Under the pieces are notes generated by a model. That model did not search any database and was not told the origin of the DNA. It saw nothing but the letters and a program-made list of their open reading frames with translations. Of a stretch of DNA of 64,000 bases, positions 1 through 14,400 are shown piece after piece. How positions within the stretch are numbered: position 1 is the stretch's first letter; each line of letters opens with the position of its first letter. The stretch is from Rhizophagus irregularis (taxonomy: Eukaryota; Glomeromycota; Glomeromycetes; Glomerales; Glomeraceae). Both the position numbers and the translations under genes were made by a program. The stretch covers positions 1,550,001 to 1,614,000 of the forward strand of contig NC_089430.1 of NCBI RefSeq assembly GCF_026210795.1. Reading direction: 5' to 3'.

Positions 1-86
1 TTCTCCTGCTTCAATTCTTCTTCATTTCTTGATTCTCTTCTTCATTTTCTTAATTTTCTTTATGAATTCACACTCATTCTATAATA

Positions 87-341
87 ATGTTTCTTATATC
101 TTTTCTTCATTTTTTCAAATATAAAATTAATTTAATATTCAAAAAAAAAAATACCTTTAAAAACTCGATATCCAAGGTCTCTGAGCATGCAAAAAATCAC
201 AAGGAAATCAAAAGTTCCACAGTGGGTAAAAAACATATTTATGTTTTAATGGAACTTCCACATAGAGCTGGCAAAAGATCAAAGTTGTTTCGGTTCAATG
301 AATATGGTGACCACCTAGTGAAAATGGCTATTAAAAAATAA
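87..341 (+). CDS. Short unrecognised ORF (84 aa)
   Basis: An open frame of 84 codons. The second half (from about residue 47) is basic and reads like coding sequence, with motifs such as KKHIYVLMELPHRAGKRSK; the first half is a low-complexity F/K/I-rich run typical of AT-rich noncoding DNA. I recognise no family. It may be an exon fragment of a decayed gene or a chance ORF. The 60 bases before it are CT-rich and would encode a Glu/Lys-rich run on the other strand. Confidence 0.15.
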   Translation: MFLISFLHFFKYKINLIFKKKNTFKNSISKVSEHAKNHKEIKSSTVGKKHIYVLMELPHRAGKRSKLFRFNEYGDHLVKMAIKK

Positions 342-733
342 TTTTTCTAGAATTAGGTCGAGTTTGCATCAAAGAAAAAAAAATCAGGAAAATCTTTCCT
401 TTAATAGATAGTGTCTGGTGATCCTGACCGAAATTATCATAATTCCATAATTCCGGAACCGAAAAAAAAATGCGTAACAGCTATTAAATAGTAAAAAAAA
501 AATATTAAGTAAAATTTATTTTATAGTCTAAATATTTCAAATCAATGACTGAACTTGAATTTAATGGCTTTTTATTTTTTAAAATTGGTTTAAGAAAAAT
601 AACTTTATTATGATTAGTAGAATAACGATAATAATATAATAAAATTTACGTTACAAAATATTGTATCTACTTTCGTGAATCAATTAGATCAATATTATAT
701 TATTTTATATAAATTAAATTATAATAAATTCAA
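342..733. other. Intergenic, no gene seen
   Basis: AT-rich spacer with A and T homopolymers. I see no open frame or repeat here that I can support. Confidence 0.5.
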
Positions 734-2167
734 CTATAAATCCCATTCAAACTCATCAATATGACTATAATAATTTTTAACTATACCTTTTTTTTTATAA
801 TCTTTAATTAAATTTTCTAATTGATGCTTAAATTTCACTTTAAAATAATAATTTCCAATATATAATTTTAATAATAAAGAATTTCTATCTTTCCAATTAT
901 CAAGAAATAATTTTATATCTTCTAATTTAATTGTATTATAATAAAAACAAAATTTAAATTTAAATAAATTATTTGATGATGATTTTATTAATATTTTAAA
1001 AAATTCATCCCAATTAAATTCATTATTTTTATCCTCAATCTATTTCAATAATTAATCCATTTAAGAGTTTACAATTAATAAATAAATTCTCAATTTCTGA
1101 ATTAAGAGTATTAAAATTGGAAAATATTGTTAATTTAAGATATTTTAAATTTGGACAATTTTGATAAATTGTTTTAATAAGAATCTTATCATCATAAAAT
1201 GTGCTGATTTCTGAAAGAGTTTCTTTCGTATTTTCAATTAATTTCGCTAATACTTTAGATGGAACTTTTGCAACTTTTAAAAATTTTTAAACGGGTAATG
1301 ATAAATTTTCGAAATAATTCGAATCATTCCATTTAATATAACCATCAATAAAGTAAAATTCTAAACTTAATAAATTTGTAAGATGAGAAAGAAATCTTGT
1401 AATAGGCTTCCATCCAATTTTTCAAATGTTGAATAGTATCTGCATGTTTAATCAATGATTCTTCAAGAGTTTTGTAAATTGATTCATCTTCTATCATACT
1501 GGCAAACTTAACGTCATTTAGATTTTTTGTACTTCAATTAATTTAATAATATCATTCACATCAGTTAAAAACTCTAACACTTAATTTTTTAATCGATTTT
1601 GCATATTTTAGCCAATCCTTCTAAATGATGTTGATTAACTTTGGTAAAACAACGAAGGGATTGAAGTTCTGAAGGGCAATTTTCGGCTCTCGAAATATGA
1701 TGTAATCGATTATCAAAATCATATGGAATAGAAAGGTGAATTAATTTTGTATTTCTATTAATAAATATTTTTAATATTTCATTTTTTATAACTGATAATG
1801 GATAATTTTGATTCTTCAACTTTTTTTGAAGAAATTATTACACTTTCTAAGTATGATAATTCTAAATATTTCCAAAAAAAAAAATATAATTAAATAAAGG
1901 TTTTTGATATGTTTTTTTTGTAATAAGATTATTAATTCCTTGATCTTTCAAAATATCTCTTGATTCTTTTGATAAATGTGAAATTATTACATTAAATAAT
2001 GCAATAATCTTTGGAATATCATCTCTAATAAAAGGATTTTTCCATAAAATTGGTATTGCTGTTTCACATCATGTTCTGTTAACTAAAAGGCACGAATAGA
2101 GTGATTTTTTATCATTTTTTAATTCTTCAAAAATTAGGAAAAGTATGTCTTTGTTGAGATATACCAT
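734..2167 (-). pseudogene. F-box/LRR-type protein, decayed
   Basis: Read on the minus strand, the block starts MVYLNKDILFLIFEEL (F-box-like start), runs through leucine-rich text such as LKIFINRNTKLIHLSIPYDF and CFTKVNQHHLEGLAKICK, and ends YSHIDEFEWDL followed by TAG at 734-736. This is the layout of the large F-box family I know from Rhizophagus (start, CLLVNR-CETAIPILWKNPF, then repeats). The frame is broken: TGA at 2069-2071 falls where the family has Trp (before CETAIPILW), another stop follows the KYLELSYLE-like stretch near 1870, and further frame changes occur near 1560-1590, 1285 and 1040. Only one 76-codon piece (1589-1819) stays open. Such proteins would be substrate receptors of SCF ubiquitin ligases; this copy cannot make a full product. 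Confidence 0.8.
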
Positions 2168-2345
2168 TTTTTTTTAAAAAAAAAACCCCGACAAAAAGAC
2201 CCCCTTGATTTATTTAAATTTGCGAACGGATTATTTGTAACAAATATTGCGCTCATTATTACATGGCATTACATAGCAATTAAAAAGCCGATGGACATGC
2301 ATAGTATTGCAGAATGTGCTTATGTAAACTATTCCTATTACGGTT

Positions 2346-2424
2346 GGTCAGGCCATATTTTTTTTTGTTATATAAAAAAAATATGCTGTGGTCAGGCCAT
2401 TTTTTTTTTCGTTATATAAAAAAG
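2346..2424. repeat. Direct repeat, about 35 bp twice
   Basis: The sequence GGTCAGGCCAT, a T run, then GTTATATAAAAAA occurs at 2346-2380 and again at 2390-2424, separated by 9 bases. It is a local tandem duplication in noncoding DNA. Confidence 0.7.
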
Positions 2425-2720
2425 AGTTTGTCCGTAATTAACGATTATCCTCAGGATTTATATCCGGTTAATCTGGATATGGACAGATTTTTAGAAGTTT
2501 AGTTGTAATTCTGGCCAAGACTATAACGCCTGCCGGAATTACAAACTTTATTGTAACTTAAATTTAAATTTTGTGTAACATCACTTACGCCAATGGGCTA
2601 AACTATTTATCAGAATTATCAGAGGTCGCGTTATTTACAATTTTCGTAATTTGGGCCGGCACTACAAGGAAAAAAATTTTTTTTTTTTTGCGGATTTAAA
2701 AGGATAAATTTTGATGTCCG

Positions 2721-2813
2721 CACCCCACTCGGGTGATCATTAAAGGATATAACCTTATTATTTACGTCACAAGTGCATAGGTTATATTCTTTGATGATCA
2801 CCCGAGTGGGGTG
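2721..2813. mobile_element. Small hairpin element (MITE-like)
   Basis: Two inverted arms, 2721-2757 and 2778-2813, match at nearly every position (CACCCCACTCGGGTGATCAT against its reverse complement, with two or three mismatches further in), around a loop of about 20 bases. Similarity extends weakly a few bases outward (GATGTCCG / CGGATATCC). A foldback of this kind is usually a non-autonomous DNA transposon. I could not define a target-site duplication, so the family is open. Confidence 0.65.
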
Positions 2814-3482
2814 GATATCCGGATGGACGGATCCAGACTCTAGATTTGATTTAAATAGAATTCTTTTTATTATAAATATTTACAAAGATTACATAATTTT
2901 TTCGGTCATACGGTTGATCTTCAATAATAATGTGCAACTTCTTTCATTGGGAATAATAAAATATTTAACTTGGTGCCTACTACAAATTAATGGAATAACA
3001 TAAAAACATGATATATTTTGATGAAAGATAAACTGAAAATTATTTGCGTAATTTATTAATTTAACTACTAAAAATAAAAATTTATATTCATGAGGAACCT
3101 TTAATACAAAACATTCTAATTCTAGTTATTTCTCCACTACTCTAAAATGATACTAAAAAAAAACTGCATTTAGCTCGATATTGCGTCAAATTATAGATAT
3201 TTTACGCGAATAAGAAAATTTTTAAATTAATTAGTTAAATTTAAAAAGATTGATCTTAATTATAACATAACATGCAGAATTTTGTAAAATATACTTATTA
3301 ATAAAAACAAAATTAATTTCTTAAAATTAAAATACTTGATACAATTAACTTCCATAAAATCATATTCAATTAACTAATCAACACGCTACTAAAAATTCAT
3401 TATTATGAAACAAATAAAGTAGTAAGCAAAAAAAAAAATTTCAATCAAAAAATAATTGCATTTGGAATGGAATATTTGATAC

Positions 3483-5112
3483 CTTGTTATTATTTTCACT
3501 TCCATCCCCAAAACAAGAAACTTCTTGAGATCCATCACCTAATAAGACAGCATGACTGTATAGTGCTGGTTTGTTAGTTATGTTATGGAAGAGACCAATA
3601 ATATCACCATTCATTAAATGATCAGTGTCATAAGAAGTGGTTAGATTATAACGTCGTATAAGCCATTCATCATCAACACCAATTTCGCCTGGACGTAAAG
3701 TTACTAATTATTAAAATTATAAATTGTTAGTACAGTAGATGTACAATAGTATACCTATCTTTATTCAACTAAACAATACCTTGTTGTTACTTTGATATTG
3801 GTGTGACTTTCCCATTATTAGTATTATGAGAATGTAAACAATATCCTGTTGATTTATGTTTAAATCCAATAATGGGGGTCTTCACAAAAAACGTGATTGA
3901 GATTGAGATTGAAATTTAGTATAGAATTTCAATCTTACTAACATATTAAGATTGAAAATTCTATATGAAATCTCAATCTCAATCTCAATCACGTTTTTTG
4001 TGAAGACCCCCAATATTATTAAGAGGCACTGGATCGACTTCATTTTTACCTTTACCATTAGTTTCAACTAAAATCCAAACATCATTTTCTGAATCTATTT
4101 CCAGATCACTACAAATAACCTTTATAATTTTGAAAAAGTATTAATTTTTTTTTAATATGGAATAATTGCAAAAAAAAAAATATTGTCAAATACCATATAT
4201 TGTTGGTTATTTGAGCCAAAGTCATATTTGACTCCTTTAATAGATAAATATTTTCCAGTTGATAAATGTATAAGAGTAATTTTTGATCCATATACAATCA
4301 GCTTTCTGAGATTCATTCTTTTTTGTTAAAAAAAAAAAATTTACTAAATAGTTCAATTGTAAAGTTTAAGATGTGAAATTACAAAATATCTAATATCTTA
4401 TGATAAAATCTTCCATTACTTCTTCAGGAGATAAGCGCCAATTGAAATAACGAACATTGCTTATATAAAAGGTTATTTAATATTTTATATTTAATTAAAT
4501 TAAATTACTACAATTACAAATCGTACCTAATTTAACCATTAAACCCATTATGACGGATAGCACGCCCAATATGCAATGGTCCATCATTAAAGACAGCTTT
4601 ATGCGTTTTAACTTTCTCAATGCAATAAAATCCAGCCCATTCACCATCTAAATAAATATCTAATCTTTTTTAGGGATCAGAAAGTGTATAAGCTATATGG
4701 TACCATTTGTTTAATGCAAGTCCATCATCAAGCTCCCAAATTCCAGCATTACTATCCCAGTTGCCTGTAAAATCGAGCATGCAATGAGGATCCATTTGGC
4801 ATCAACAGGAGCGCGGGAGTACGGATTAAATGTTCGGTACCTAAAATATTTTATTTTTTACGATTAAAGAAAGCATAAATTAAAAATATTCAAAATCCAA
4901 TCATAATGTTATTGACATGAGTCTTCAGTTAATTAACGAAAAACTGTAGACCAATCAGAAAAATGTTTATGAATTTTCAGAAGTAATGTTATTGAAAGCT
5001 TATCTTTTACTGTAGGCAAGTCAGCATGTTTAAAGATTCGTTGATCCTGTTCTTTCATGGAAATAGGACCTGAAATTAGTTCTGCCCACTCTTTAATGGT
5101 AAATTTCATCAT
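3483..5112 (-). pseudogene. LamG (concanavalin-like) plus MIR domain protein, decayed
   Basis: On the minus strand, MMKFTIKEWAELISGPISMK at 5112 opens a LamG-type jellyroll, seen again as ARFTGNWDSNAGIWELDDGL, KRLDIYLDGEWAGFYCIEKV, FNDGPLHIGRAI and NVRYFNWRLSPEEVM. MIR repeats follow: ITLIHLSTGKYLSIKG, then FKHKSTGYCLHSHNTNNGK, then HAVLLGDGSQEVSCFGDGSE, ending at a donor-like AACAAG|GTATC at 3483. Damage includes TAA where the family has Gln (TLSDP*KRLD, near 4669), stops after SDWSTVFR (near 4930), and a MITE inserted inside a MIR exon (3874-4011). LamG and MIR are both carbohydrate- or ligand-binding folds. The cellular role of this fungal family is unknown to me. Confidence 0.75.
3874..4011. 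mobile_element. Palindromic MITE with 3-bp target duplication
   Basis: A 138-bp near-perfect foldback. The arms start GGGGGTCTTCACAAAAAACG and extend about 64 bases each with few mismatches, leaving a loop of about 10 bases. It is flanked by AAT at 3871-3873 and 4012-4014. A 3-bp duplication with G-rich termini fits PIF/Harbinger-type MITEs, but family assignment is inference. It sits inside the MIR-coding part of the pseudogene: the host text resumes in order on both sides (VDPVPLNN... and IIGFKHKSTGY). Confidence 0.85.
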
Positions 5113-8100
5113 CTTTTTTCTAAAGATTGATCAATATAATATTTTGTTTATAATAGAAATAAATAAATTTAATTTTTAAAAAATGTAAACTTTAAATTCC
5201 TTGTAATAGAGTACCAAAATTTGCAAGTATTTTTACCGATAAAAAAAAAAAATAATTTTGTAAAATGCGTAACAAGATATGAACTAACCTTATATATTGT
5301 AGTCTAATGTCGCCGATCTCACAATATCGGTAAGTTTCACAAGGGCTAAAATTCTACATGCAGTTACCGTGTACAAAAATTGTAGTATAAATTGTTTAAC
5401 AAATAGAATAACTTTTTCAATTTTCACATATTTAAATATGAAGTAGATAATTTTATTATTCTGCTTATTCTGCTTTAATCTTGTCATGTTATAGCATTCA
5501 TTAAATTAAATTTTCTACATATTTTTAGAAACTTTTTCTCAAATTTTCAAGTTTGATTTCCATTTTTGAAATAATAAAAAAAGTCCATATAAAAAGAACA
5601 GTATTATCGTTTAGTGAAGAAACTTGGGCAGAATAATGAGTCTGTACCTAAGAGTTAAAATTAATCTTTGTATAATTGAAACAAGGTATAAGAAGGTTAC
5701 TGAAGTTGTAGTACTGCGCCATATTACTTGAGCTTCTCGCAAAATCAATAAAATTTAATGGTTAAAATTATAAACTTGAACGTAGTGAAAGATAAAAATA
5801 GTACAGTTGTATTTGAAACATGTAAAATCATTTGAATAACAATCATTTGAATAACCTCTTTAAACGAATGAAATTTATAAAAGAAATAAATCATGGGTTA
5901 TAATTTGATTAGTTGATCAAAGAATTAAAAGGCTTTAATAAATATTATTAGGTTCATTTAGTTTTTTGATGATTTTTAACCAACGAATACACCTTACATG
6001 TAAAAGTTCACATTGTAATCACCTTTTCTAATTATCTAATAATGTATCTAACGATACGTTTCGATTTTACTTTTAATTAGCAAAACTCAAAATATTAGTA
6101 GTAACCGAATCAACAAATAAATAAACTGAATTTTTCTAATAAAATAATTATCATAAAATTGCTCTTATTAATTGGTTCATATTTTATTTACGTCATGATC
6201 CTTTAGTAAGATTGTTTAATGTGATGTTATAATATTCTGGTCATTTATTTTGTTGAATAAGTATCGTTCAACGGGTTTCAGTCGGAGATATAAAACAAAT
6301 TGGTAAAAGTGGGGTTTTCCAAAGTGTGTTCTGAAATATAATTTGAGTAATAAGCGAAATATTATAAACAAGAAGAACTTGAACCTATAAAAATATTAAA
6401 TTATAGATCACAGAATATATCGTCCGAGTATTAAAGTGTATCCTTTCAAGTAATTATATCAATTGACGTTGAAATTATTACCTTGTAAGTAATTGATAAT
6501 CAAGACTTCGAGTTTATTTCGTAATTTTTAATCAATGAAAATAATGAGTTTATCTAGAATGTAGCGAAGGGCACCATATTTCTACGCAGTTTAGTCACGT
6601 GATTGTTTTACAGTCCCGTTATAAATTATTGTTGATTTTCTCTCACCATCTAATTTTTTTGCTTTCCTAGTTTAACAACATTACCAAAAACGATTGGACG
6701 GATTAATTAACAAACATAATTACGTAGAGTGATACAAGTTATGTTACTACTGAATTAATTATCAGAATAATGTAGTAATGTAAAATATTTGATTTGTTCA
6801 CAACTTGGTGTTTCAAGTATTACAAATATTTGTTGGAATATTAACTTAATCATTAAATTTAATGCATCATGGAAATACTTATTATGGAAATACTTATTAC
6901 TAGTATGTAATTTGATAATATCCTCCATTAATCATTATGCATAGAAATTATTAGAGATTTATTAGAAATAAATGCTCGTTCTTATATATAGAGCTGTTCT
7001 GCATCAACAAATAGTAATATAACAAAAAAGAGTTATATCTGTCTGTAGTTATATAAGAAAGTTATGTGAAAGTGCATTTCATACCTTTTTAAATACATTT
7101 TAATTATTTAATTTTAACTCTGCTTTTCATATAAAAAGTCCTTTTACCCTTTATCTCTAAAAAATTCGGAAATTTTAATCCGATATTTTTTTTGCTAATT
7201 AACGAAAAAAAGTTTAATTTATTTTTTTTAGTAATACGCACTTCTTTATTATAGTTAATGTAAAATATATACAAAAAATAAGGTTAGAAATACATACATA
7301 GTACAGTAGTACATACAATAAAATATATCTACTAATTCCACTAATTCCATAAGTCATCAGTATGATGTGATCGGCCGCAGCATATCGATTGATTTTAAAA
7401 GTTTCTTAATAATAATTTTTTTTTTGAACTTTTTTAGACGGGATCTTTTTTTTTTAATAATAATTTTTTTTTTGCTTTTTTTAGACTGAATCTCTTTTTA
7501 AATTTATTGTCCAATTTTTTTTTTAAACTTAATTTTTAATATTTTTATCCCGATTTTATCTGTCTTTTAGGCTTAGATTCAGTTCATTTGGATTGATGCT
7601 GCGGTACTACAGTAAGCGCGAATTTTATTTTTAATAATTTTTCTTCTATTTTTTTCTTTTTTTCATTTTTCACCTCTTATGTTTTGATCGGCGATACAGT
7701 ATAATTAAAATTTTATTATTGAATAAACATGCTTTGTATGATTTTCGTTAGAACAAGTATATTTTTTCACTTAAAAATAAAAAAAAACATGTTAATATTT
7801 TATAAGTTCTAATTTATCTAACTATAAAAAAAGAATTTTTATTGTTACATTGATTTTAACTATTTAATCCTCAACAGGCTACAGCAAGTAAATATTAATT
7901 TATATTTATAATTATCTTCGTTTTTGTTAAATAATGTGACAACTGTAACATGTGTACAAATTCCTTTACTTTTGACTAAACCAAATTATTTTTTTTTGTA
8001 ACATTTTATCGCTTTGGTAAGATAATATATAATATTGACTAAGTTTTTATTTTTTAAAAAATGATGCGTATAAGATTTTAATAGTTAATTTATTAAATAA

Positions 8101-8444
8101 ATAATGAAAATATTACATACTGTAAATAAATAATGTATATAATTAAATATATAACCATTTAAAATTTAAAATTCCGTCTAACATTGTTCAGTTACATACA
8201 AAAAAAAAAAAAAAAATTATTTGGGTCACAGTGAGAATAAGAAAAGCTAATGTTAAACTGAATTCAAATTATAATGGTAAAAAAAGGAAATTTATCAATT
8301 ACTTATTTTGGCTTTAATCTAAACATTTTCTTTGCCCCTAAATTAATTACTTTTTATTAAAGTTAGAAGATACGTTAAATATAAATAACAAATATAAAGT
8401 CAGTCAATAAATTAAAATTTACCATCTTCATTTAAAAATATCTT
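5113..8444. other. Long intergenic stretch
   Basis: About 3.3 kb of AT-rich DNA with no gene I can support. It contains a duplicated T-rich unit at 7408-7445 and 7455-7492 (TTAATAATAATTTTT...TTTTTAGAC) and a short direct repeat (TTATGGAAATACTTATTA) near 6870-6900. A 65-codon minus ORF at 5290-5487 has no recognisable content. Confidence 0.5.
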
Positions 8445-11400
8445 TTAAATATGGTCTAATGAATCTATTTGATTAATTAAATTAATAATAGATTTTTTTT
8501 TATAGCAATAATTTATTAATAAATACCTGAAGAATTTTTAGTTATTATATCATCATTTTGTTCATAATAATCGTCAGAATTTTTTGGCTCTGGAAGGTTA
8601 TTAAGACTAAGTAAACTACTACCAGTGTAGTTAGCTTTTGAATGCACTTTATATGATGAGCTAGTTAAAGGTGTATTGTTATCATTGATTTCTTCAATTT
8701 TTGTTCTTCCAATTCTAGAGAATTGTCATACTTAAATTCCCATAATTTATCCCTAACTTCAATTGCTGTTGGTCGATTTAATGAATTTGCATCTAAACAT
8801 CTTTTAATTAAATGCACAATGAATTGAGGTACTTTAATAGTGTTAAACCTTGGTCTAAGTCCTAAACAAATTTTCGTTGCTAAAAAGTCATTAAAAATTA
8901 AATTGTGATATGGAGATAATCCAGAAATAACTTCATACATAACTATTCCAAAACTGTAAATATCAGCAGCTTTAGTATAACTTTGTCCTCGTAAAATCTC
9001 AGGGGCAATATAAGGCAAAACACCATATATATTATTTTTTGCATTTTCTGATGGTTTGTAATCTGCAGGTTTACATAATCCCATATCAGTTATAAGAATA
9101 GTTTCGTAATTTTTTAGTACATTACCAGTATGTAGATCTCGATGAATTATTTCATTTCCATGAATATTTTCAAGTCCAGATGCAATATTGTATAAATAAT
9201 TGATTTTAATTTTTAAATCTAATTCATTATTTTCATTTAAAAAATCCCGTAAGCTTCCATTTACTGCATATTCCAAAACCATCATATAATTTTTTGTCTT
9301 TGGATCTTGAGTTATTCCATATAATTTAATAATAAATGAATTATTATCAACTTTATTATGTAATGCAATCTGTATAAAAATATAAATAATATATCAATAA
9401 AATCAAATTCTTAAATTTCATTAATTATAAAAATAAATTATACCTCATTCATAAATTCTAATGAGATATTTTCTGAATTATTTAAACTTTTTAGAGCTAC
9501 AGGCATATTTTGGCTTATTCTTTTCCAATTTTGATATCCATCATCCCAAAAGCTTATATTTCCATCAATCCAATTTGCTTTATATACTATACCAAACCCA
9601 CCTTTTGCAATATACTCAACATTATAAAGTTTATTGTAAGGTATCCATTCTAATGCTTTTTTAACATCGTTTTTATGAGTTGATAGTTGAGTACCTTGAA
9701 TAAATTCATCAATATCATCATTACCACTAGTCCAATTATTGAAATTTAGTAGAAAATGTATTGAACCACATGCACAATCACATTTTTTACACTTATTATT
9801 GTAATAATTTTTCAAAACTATCATATAATCTTTGGTTTCTGGATTCTGTGTTATTCCATAAGTGATAACAACCTAAAAATATTATATATTAGCAAAAAAT
9901 TAAAGTTCATCAAAAATATTAATAAAAAACAAATACATTATACCTCATTTATTAACTTAGAAAATTTTGGACTATTTAATTTTTTCAATACTACAATCAT
10001 ATATTTATCGCTTCTCTCCCACTTTTGATTAATATTATCCCAACACTGTATTTTTCCATCACTCCAATTTGCTTCATAGTACTCATTTTCTGCAATATAC
10101 TTAATATTATAAAATTTATCATAAGATATCCATTCTAATGCATTTTTCAAATTATCATGAGTTGATAGCTGAATATCTTGAATAAATTTATCAACACCTT
10201 CATTACCACTAGTCCAATTATTGAAATTCTTTTGAAAATGTATTGAATAGCATATTTTATTACATTTTTCACATTTTTCACTCAAAACCATCATATAACC
10301 TTTTATTTCTGGAATTTGTGTTATTCCATAAGCAATAGCAATCTATAAATATTACATATTAGCAAAAATTAAAATTTATCAAAAATTTCAATAAGAGCAA
10401 ATTTATCATACCTCATTCGCAAATTCTAAAGTAATATCTTTTGTATTATTTAATTTTTTCAGTATTACAATCATATTTTGACTATTTCTTGCCCAATTCT
10501 GATTATTTATATCCCAATCATATAAATTTCCATCAATCCAATTTGCTTTATACTCATTTGCTGCAATATACTTAATATTATAGAATTTATCATAAGTTAT
10601 CCATTCTAATGCTTTTTTCACATCATAATGAGCTGATAGCTGAGTATCTTGAATAAATTTATCAACATCTTCATTACTACTAGTCCAATTAATAAAATTC
10701 TTTTGTAAATGTATTGCATAGCATATGTTAATACATTTTTTACAATTTTCATTCAAAACCATCAAATAATCATTTGTTTCTGGATTTTGGGTTATTCCAT
10801 AAGCAATAGTAATCTATAAATATTACATATTAGCAAATTTATCAAAAATTTTAATAAGAACAAATTTATCATACCTCATTCGCAAATTCTAAAGTAATAT
10901 TTTTTGTATTAGTATTTAATTTTTTCAGTATTACAATCATATTTTGGCTATTTCTTGTCCAATTCTGATTATTTATATCCCAATCATATAAATTTCCATC
11001 AATCCAATTTGCTTTATACTCATTTTCCACAATATAATTAATATTATAGAATTTATCATAAGTTATCCATTCTAATACTTTTTTCACATCATTATGAGCT
11101 GATAACTGAGTATCTTGAATAAATTTATCAACATCTTCATTACCACTAGTCCAATTATTGAAATTATGTGTAAAATGTATTGAATAGCATTTGTCATTAC
11201 ATTTTTTACATTTTTCATTCAAAATCATCATATAATCTTTTGTTTCTGGATTTTGTGTTATTCCATAAGCAGTAGCAATCTATAAATATTACATATTAGC
11301 AAAAAATTAAAATTTATCAAAAATTTTAATAAGAGTAAATTTATCATACCTCATTCACAAATTCTAAAGTAATATCTTTTGTACTATTTAATTTTTTCAG

Positions 11401-14400
11401 TATTACAATCATATTTTGATTTTTTCTTGTCCAATTCTGATTATTTATATCCCAATCATATAAATTTCCATCAATCCAATTTGCTTTATACTCATTTGCT
11501 GCAATATACTTAATATTATAGAATTTATCATAAGTTATCCATTCAAATGCTTTTTCCACATCATTATGAGCTAATAGCTGAATAGTTTGAATAAATTTAT
11601 CAACAACTTCATTACCACTAGTCCAATTAATAAAATTCTTTTGTAAATGTATTGAATAGCATATGTTATTACATTTTTTACATTTTTCATTCAAAACCAT
11701 CATATAATCTTTTGTTTCTGGATTTTGTGTTATTCCATAAGCAATATAAGCAATAGCAATCTATAAATATTACATATTAGCAAATTTTATATCAAAAATT
11801 TTAATAAGAGCAAATTTATCATACCTCATTCACAAATTCTAAAGTAATATATTTTGTATTATTTAATTTTTTCAGTATTACAATCATATTTTGATTTTTT
11901 CTTGTCCAATTCTGATTATTTATATCCCAATCATATAAATTTCCATCAATCCAATTTGCCTGATATCTATCATTCACAAAATATGTGATATCATAAAATT
12001 TATCATAAGATATCCATTCTAATACTTTTTTCACATCATTATGAGCTGATAACTGAGTATCTTGAATAAATTTATCAACATCTTCATTACCACTAGTCCA
12101 ATTATTGAAATTATGTGTAAAATGTATTGAATAGCATTTGTCATTACATTTTTTACATTTTTCATTCAAAATCATCATATAATCTTTTGTTTCTGGATTT
12201 TGTGTTATTCCATAAGCAGTAGCAATCTATAAATATTACATATTAGCAAAAAATTAAAATTTATCAAAAATTTTAATAAGAGTAAATTTATCATACCTCA
12301 TTCACAAATTCTAAAGTAATATCTTTTGTACTATTTAATTTTTTCAGTATTACAATCATATTTTGATTTTTTCTTGTCCAATTCTGATTATTTATATCCC
12401 AATCATATAAATTTCCATCAATCCAATTTGCTTTATACTCATTTGCTGCAATATACTTAATATTATAGAATTTATCATAAGTTATCCATTCAAATGCTTT
12501 TTCCACATCATTATGAGCTAATAGCTGAATAGTTTGAATAAATTTATCAAAAACTTCATTACCACTAGTCCAATTATTGAAATTCTTTTGTAAATGTATT
12601 GAATAGCATATGTTATTACATTTTTTACATTTTTCATTCAAAACCATCATATAATCTTTTGTTTCTGGATTTTGTGTTATTCCATAAGCAATAGCAATCT
12701 ATAAATATTACATATTAGCAAATTTTATATCAAAAATTTTAATAAGAGCAAATTTATCATACCTTATTCACAAATTCTAAAGTAATATATTTTGTATTAT
12801 TTAATTTTTTCAGTATTACAATTATATTTTGACTATTTCTTGTCCCATCAATCCAATTTGCTTTATACTCATTTGCTGCAATATAATTAATATTATAGAA
12901 TTTATCATAAGTTATCCATTCTAATGCTTTTTTCACATCATTATGAGCTGATAGCTGAGTATCTTGAATAAATTTATCAACATCTTCATTACCACTAGTC
13001 CAATTATTGAAATTCTTTCGAAAATGTATTGAATAGCATATGTTATTACATTTTTTACAATTTTCATTCAAAACCATCATATAATCTTTTGTTTCTAAAT
13101 TTTGTGTTATTCCATAAGCAATAGCAATCTATAAATATTACATATTAGCGAATTTATCAAAAATTTCAATAAGAGCAAATTTATCATACCTCATTCACAA
13201 ATTCTAAAGTAATATCTTTTGTATTATTTAATCTTTTCAGTATTACAATTATATTTTGACTATTTCTTGTCCAATTCTGAATACTTCTATTCCAATAACT
13301 TATATTTCCATCAATCCAATTTGCTTTATACTCATTTGCTGCAATATAATTAATATTATAGAATTTATCATAAGTTATCCATTCTAATGCTTTTTTCACA
13401 TCATTATGAGCTAATAACTGAGTATATTGAATAAATTTATCAACATTTATATTACCACTAGTCCAATTATTGAAATTCTTTTGAAAATGTATTGAATAGC
13501 ATATGTTATTACATTTTTTACATTCTTTATTCAAAACTATCATATAATCTTTTGTTTCTGGATTTTGTGTTATTCCATAAGCAATAGCAATCTATAAATA
13601 TTAAATATTAGAAAAAATTAAATTTATCAAAAATTTTAATAAGGCAAATTTATCATACCTTATTCATAAATTCTAAAGTAATATCTTTTGTATTATTTAA
13701 TTTTTTCAGTATTACAATTGTATTTTGATCTCTTGTCCAATTCTGAATACTTTCATTCCAATTAATTATATTTCCTTCAATCCAATTTGCCTGATATCTA
13801 TCATTCACAAAATATGTGATATCATAAAATTTATCATAAGATATCCATTCCAATGCATTTTTCAAATTATCATGAGTTGATAGCTGAATATCTTGAATAA
13901 ATTTATCAACACCTTCATTACCACTAGTCCAATTATTGAAATTTTGTTGAAAATATATTGAAGAACAAATATAATCACATTTTTTACATTTTTTACTCAA
14001 AACCTTCATATAATCTTTTGTTTCTGGAATTTGTGTTATTCCATAAGCAATAGCAGTCTATAAATATTACATAATAGCAAAAATTAAAATTTATCAAAAT
14101 TTCAATAAAAATATATTTATCATACCTCATTCGCAAATCCTAAAGTAATATCTTTTGTATTATTTAATTTTTTCAATATTACAATCATATTTTTACCTTC
14201 CCTTTTCCAATTTTTATTTTTACTATCCCAATCAATTATGTTTCCATCATTCCAACTTGCCTGATACCTGTCTTTTTCAATGTATTCAATACTATAAAAT
14301 TGATCATAAGGTATCCATTCTAATGCTTTTTTCACATCATTATGAGCAGATAGTTGGGTATATTGAATAAAATTGTCAATATCATTGTTACCGCTGGTCC

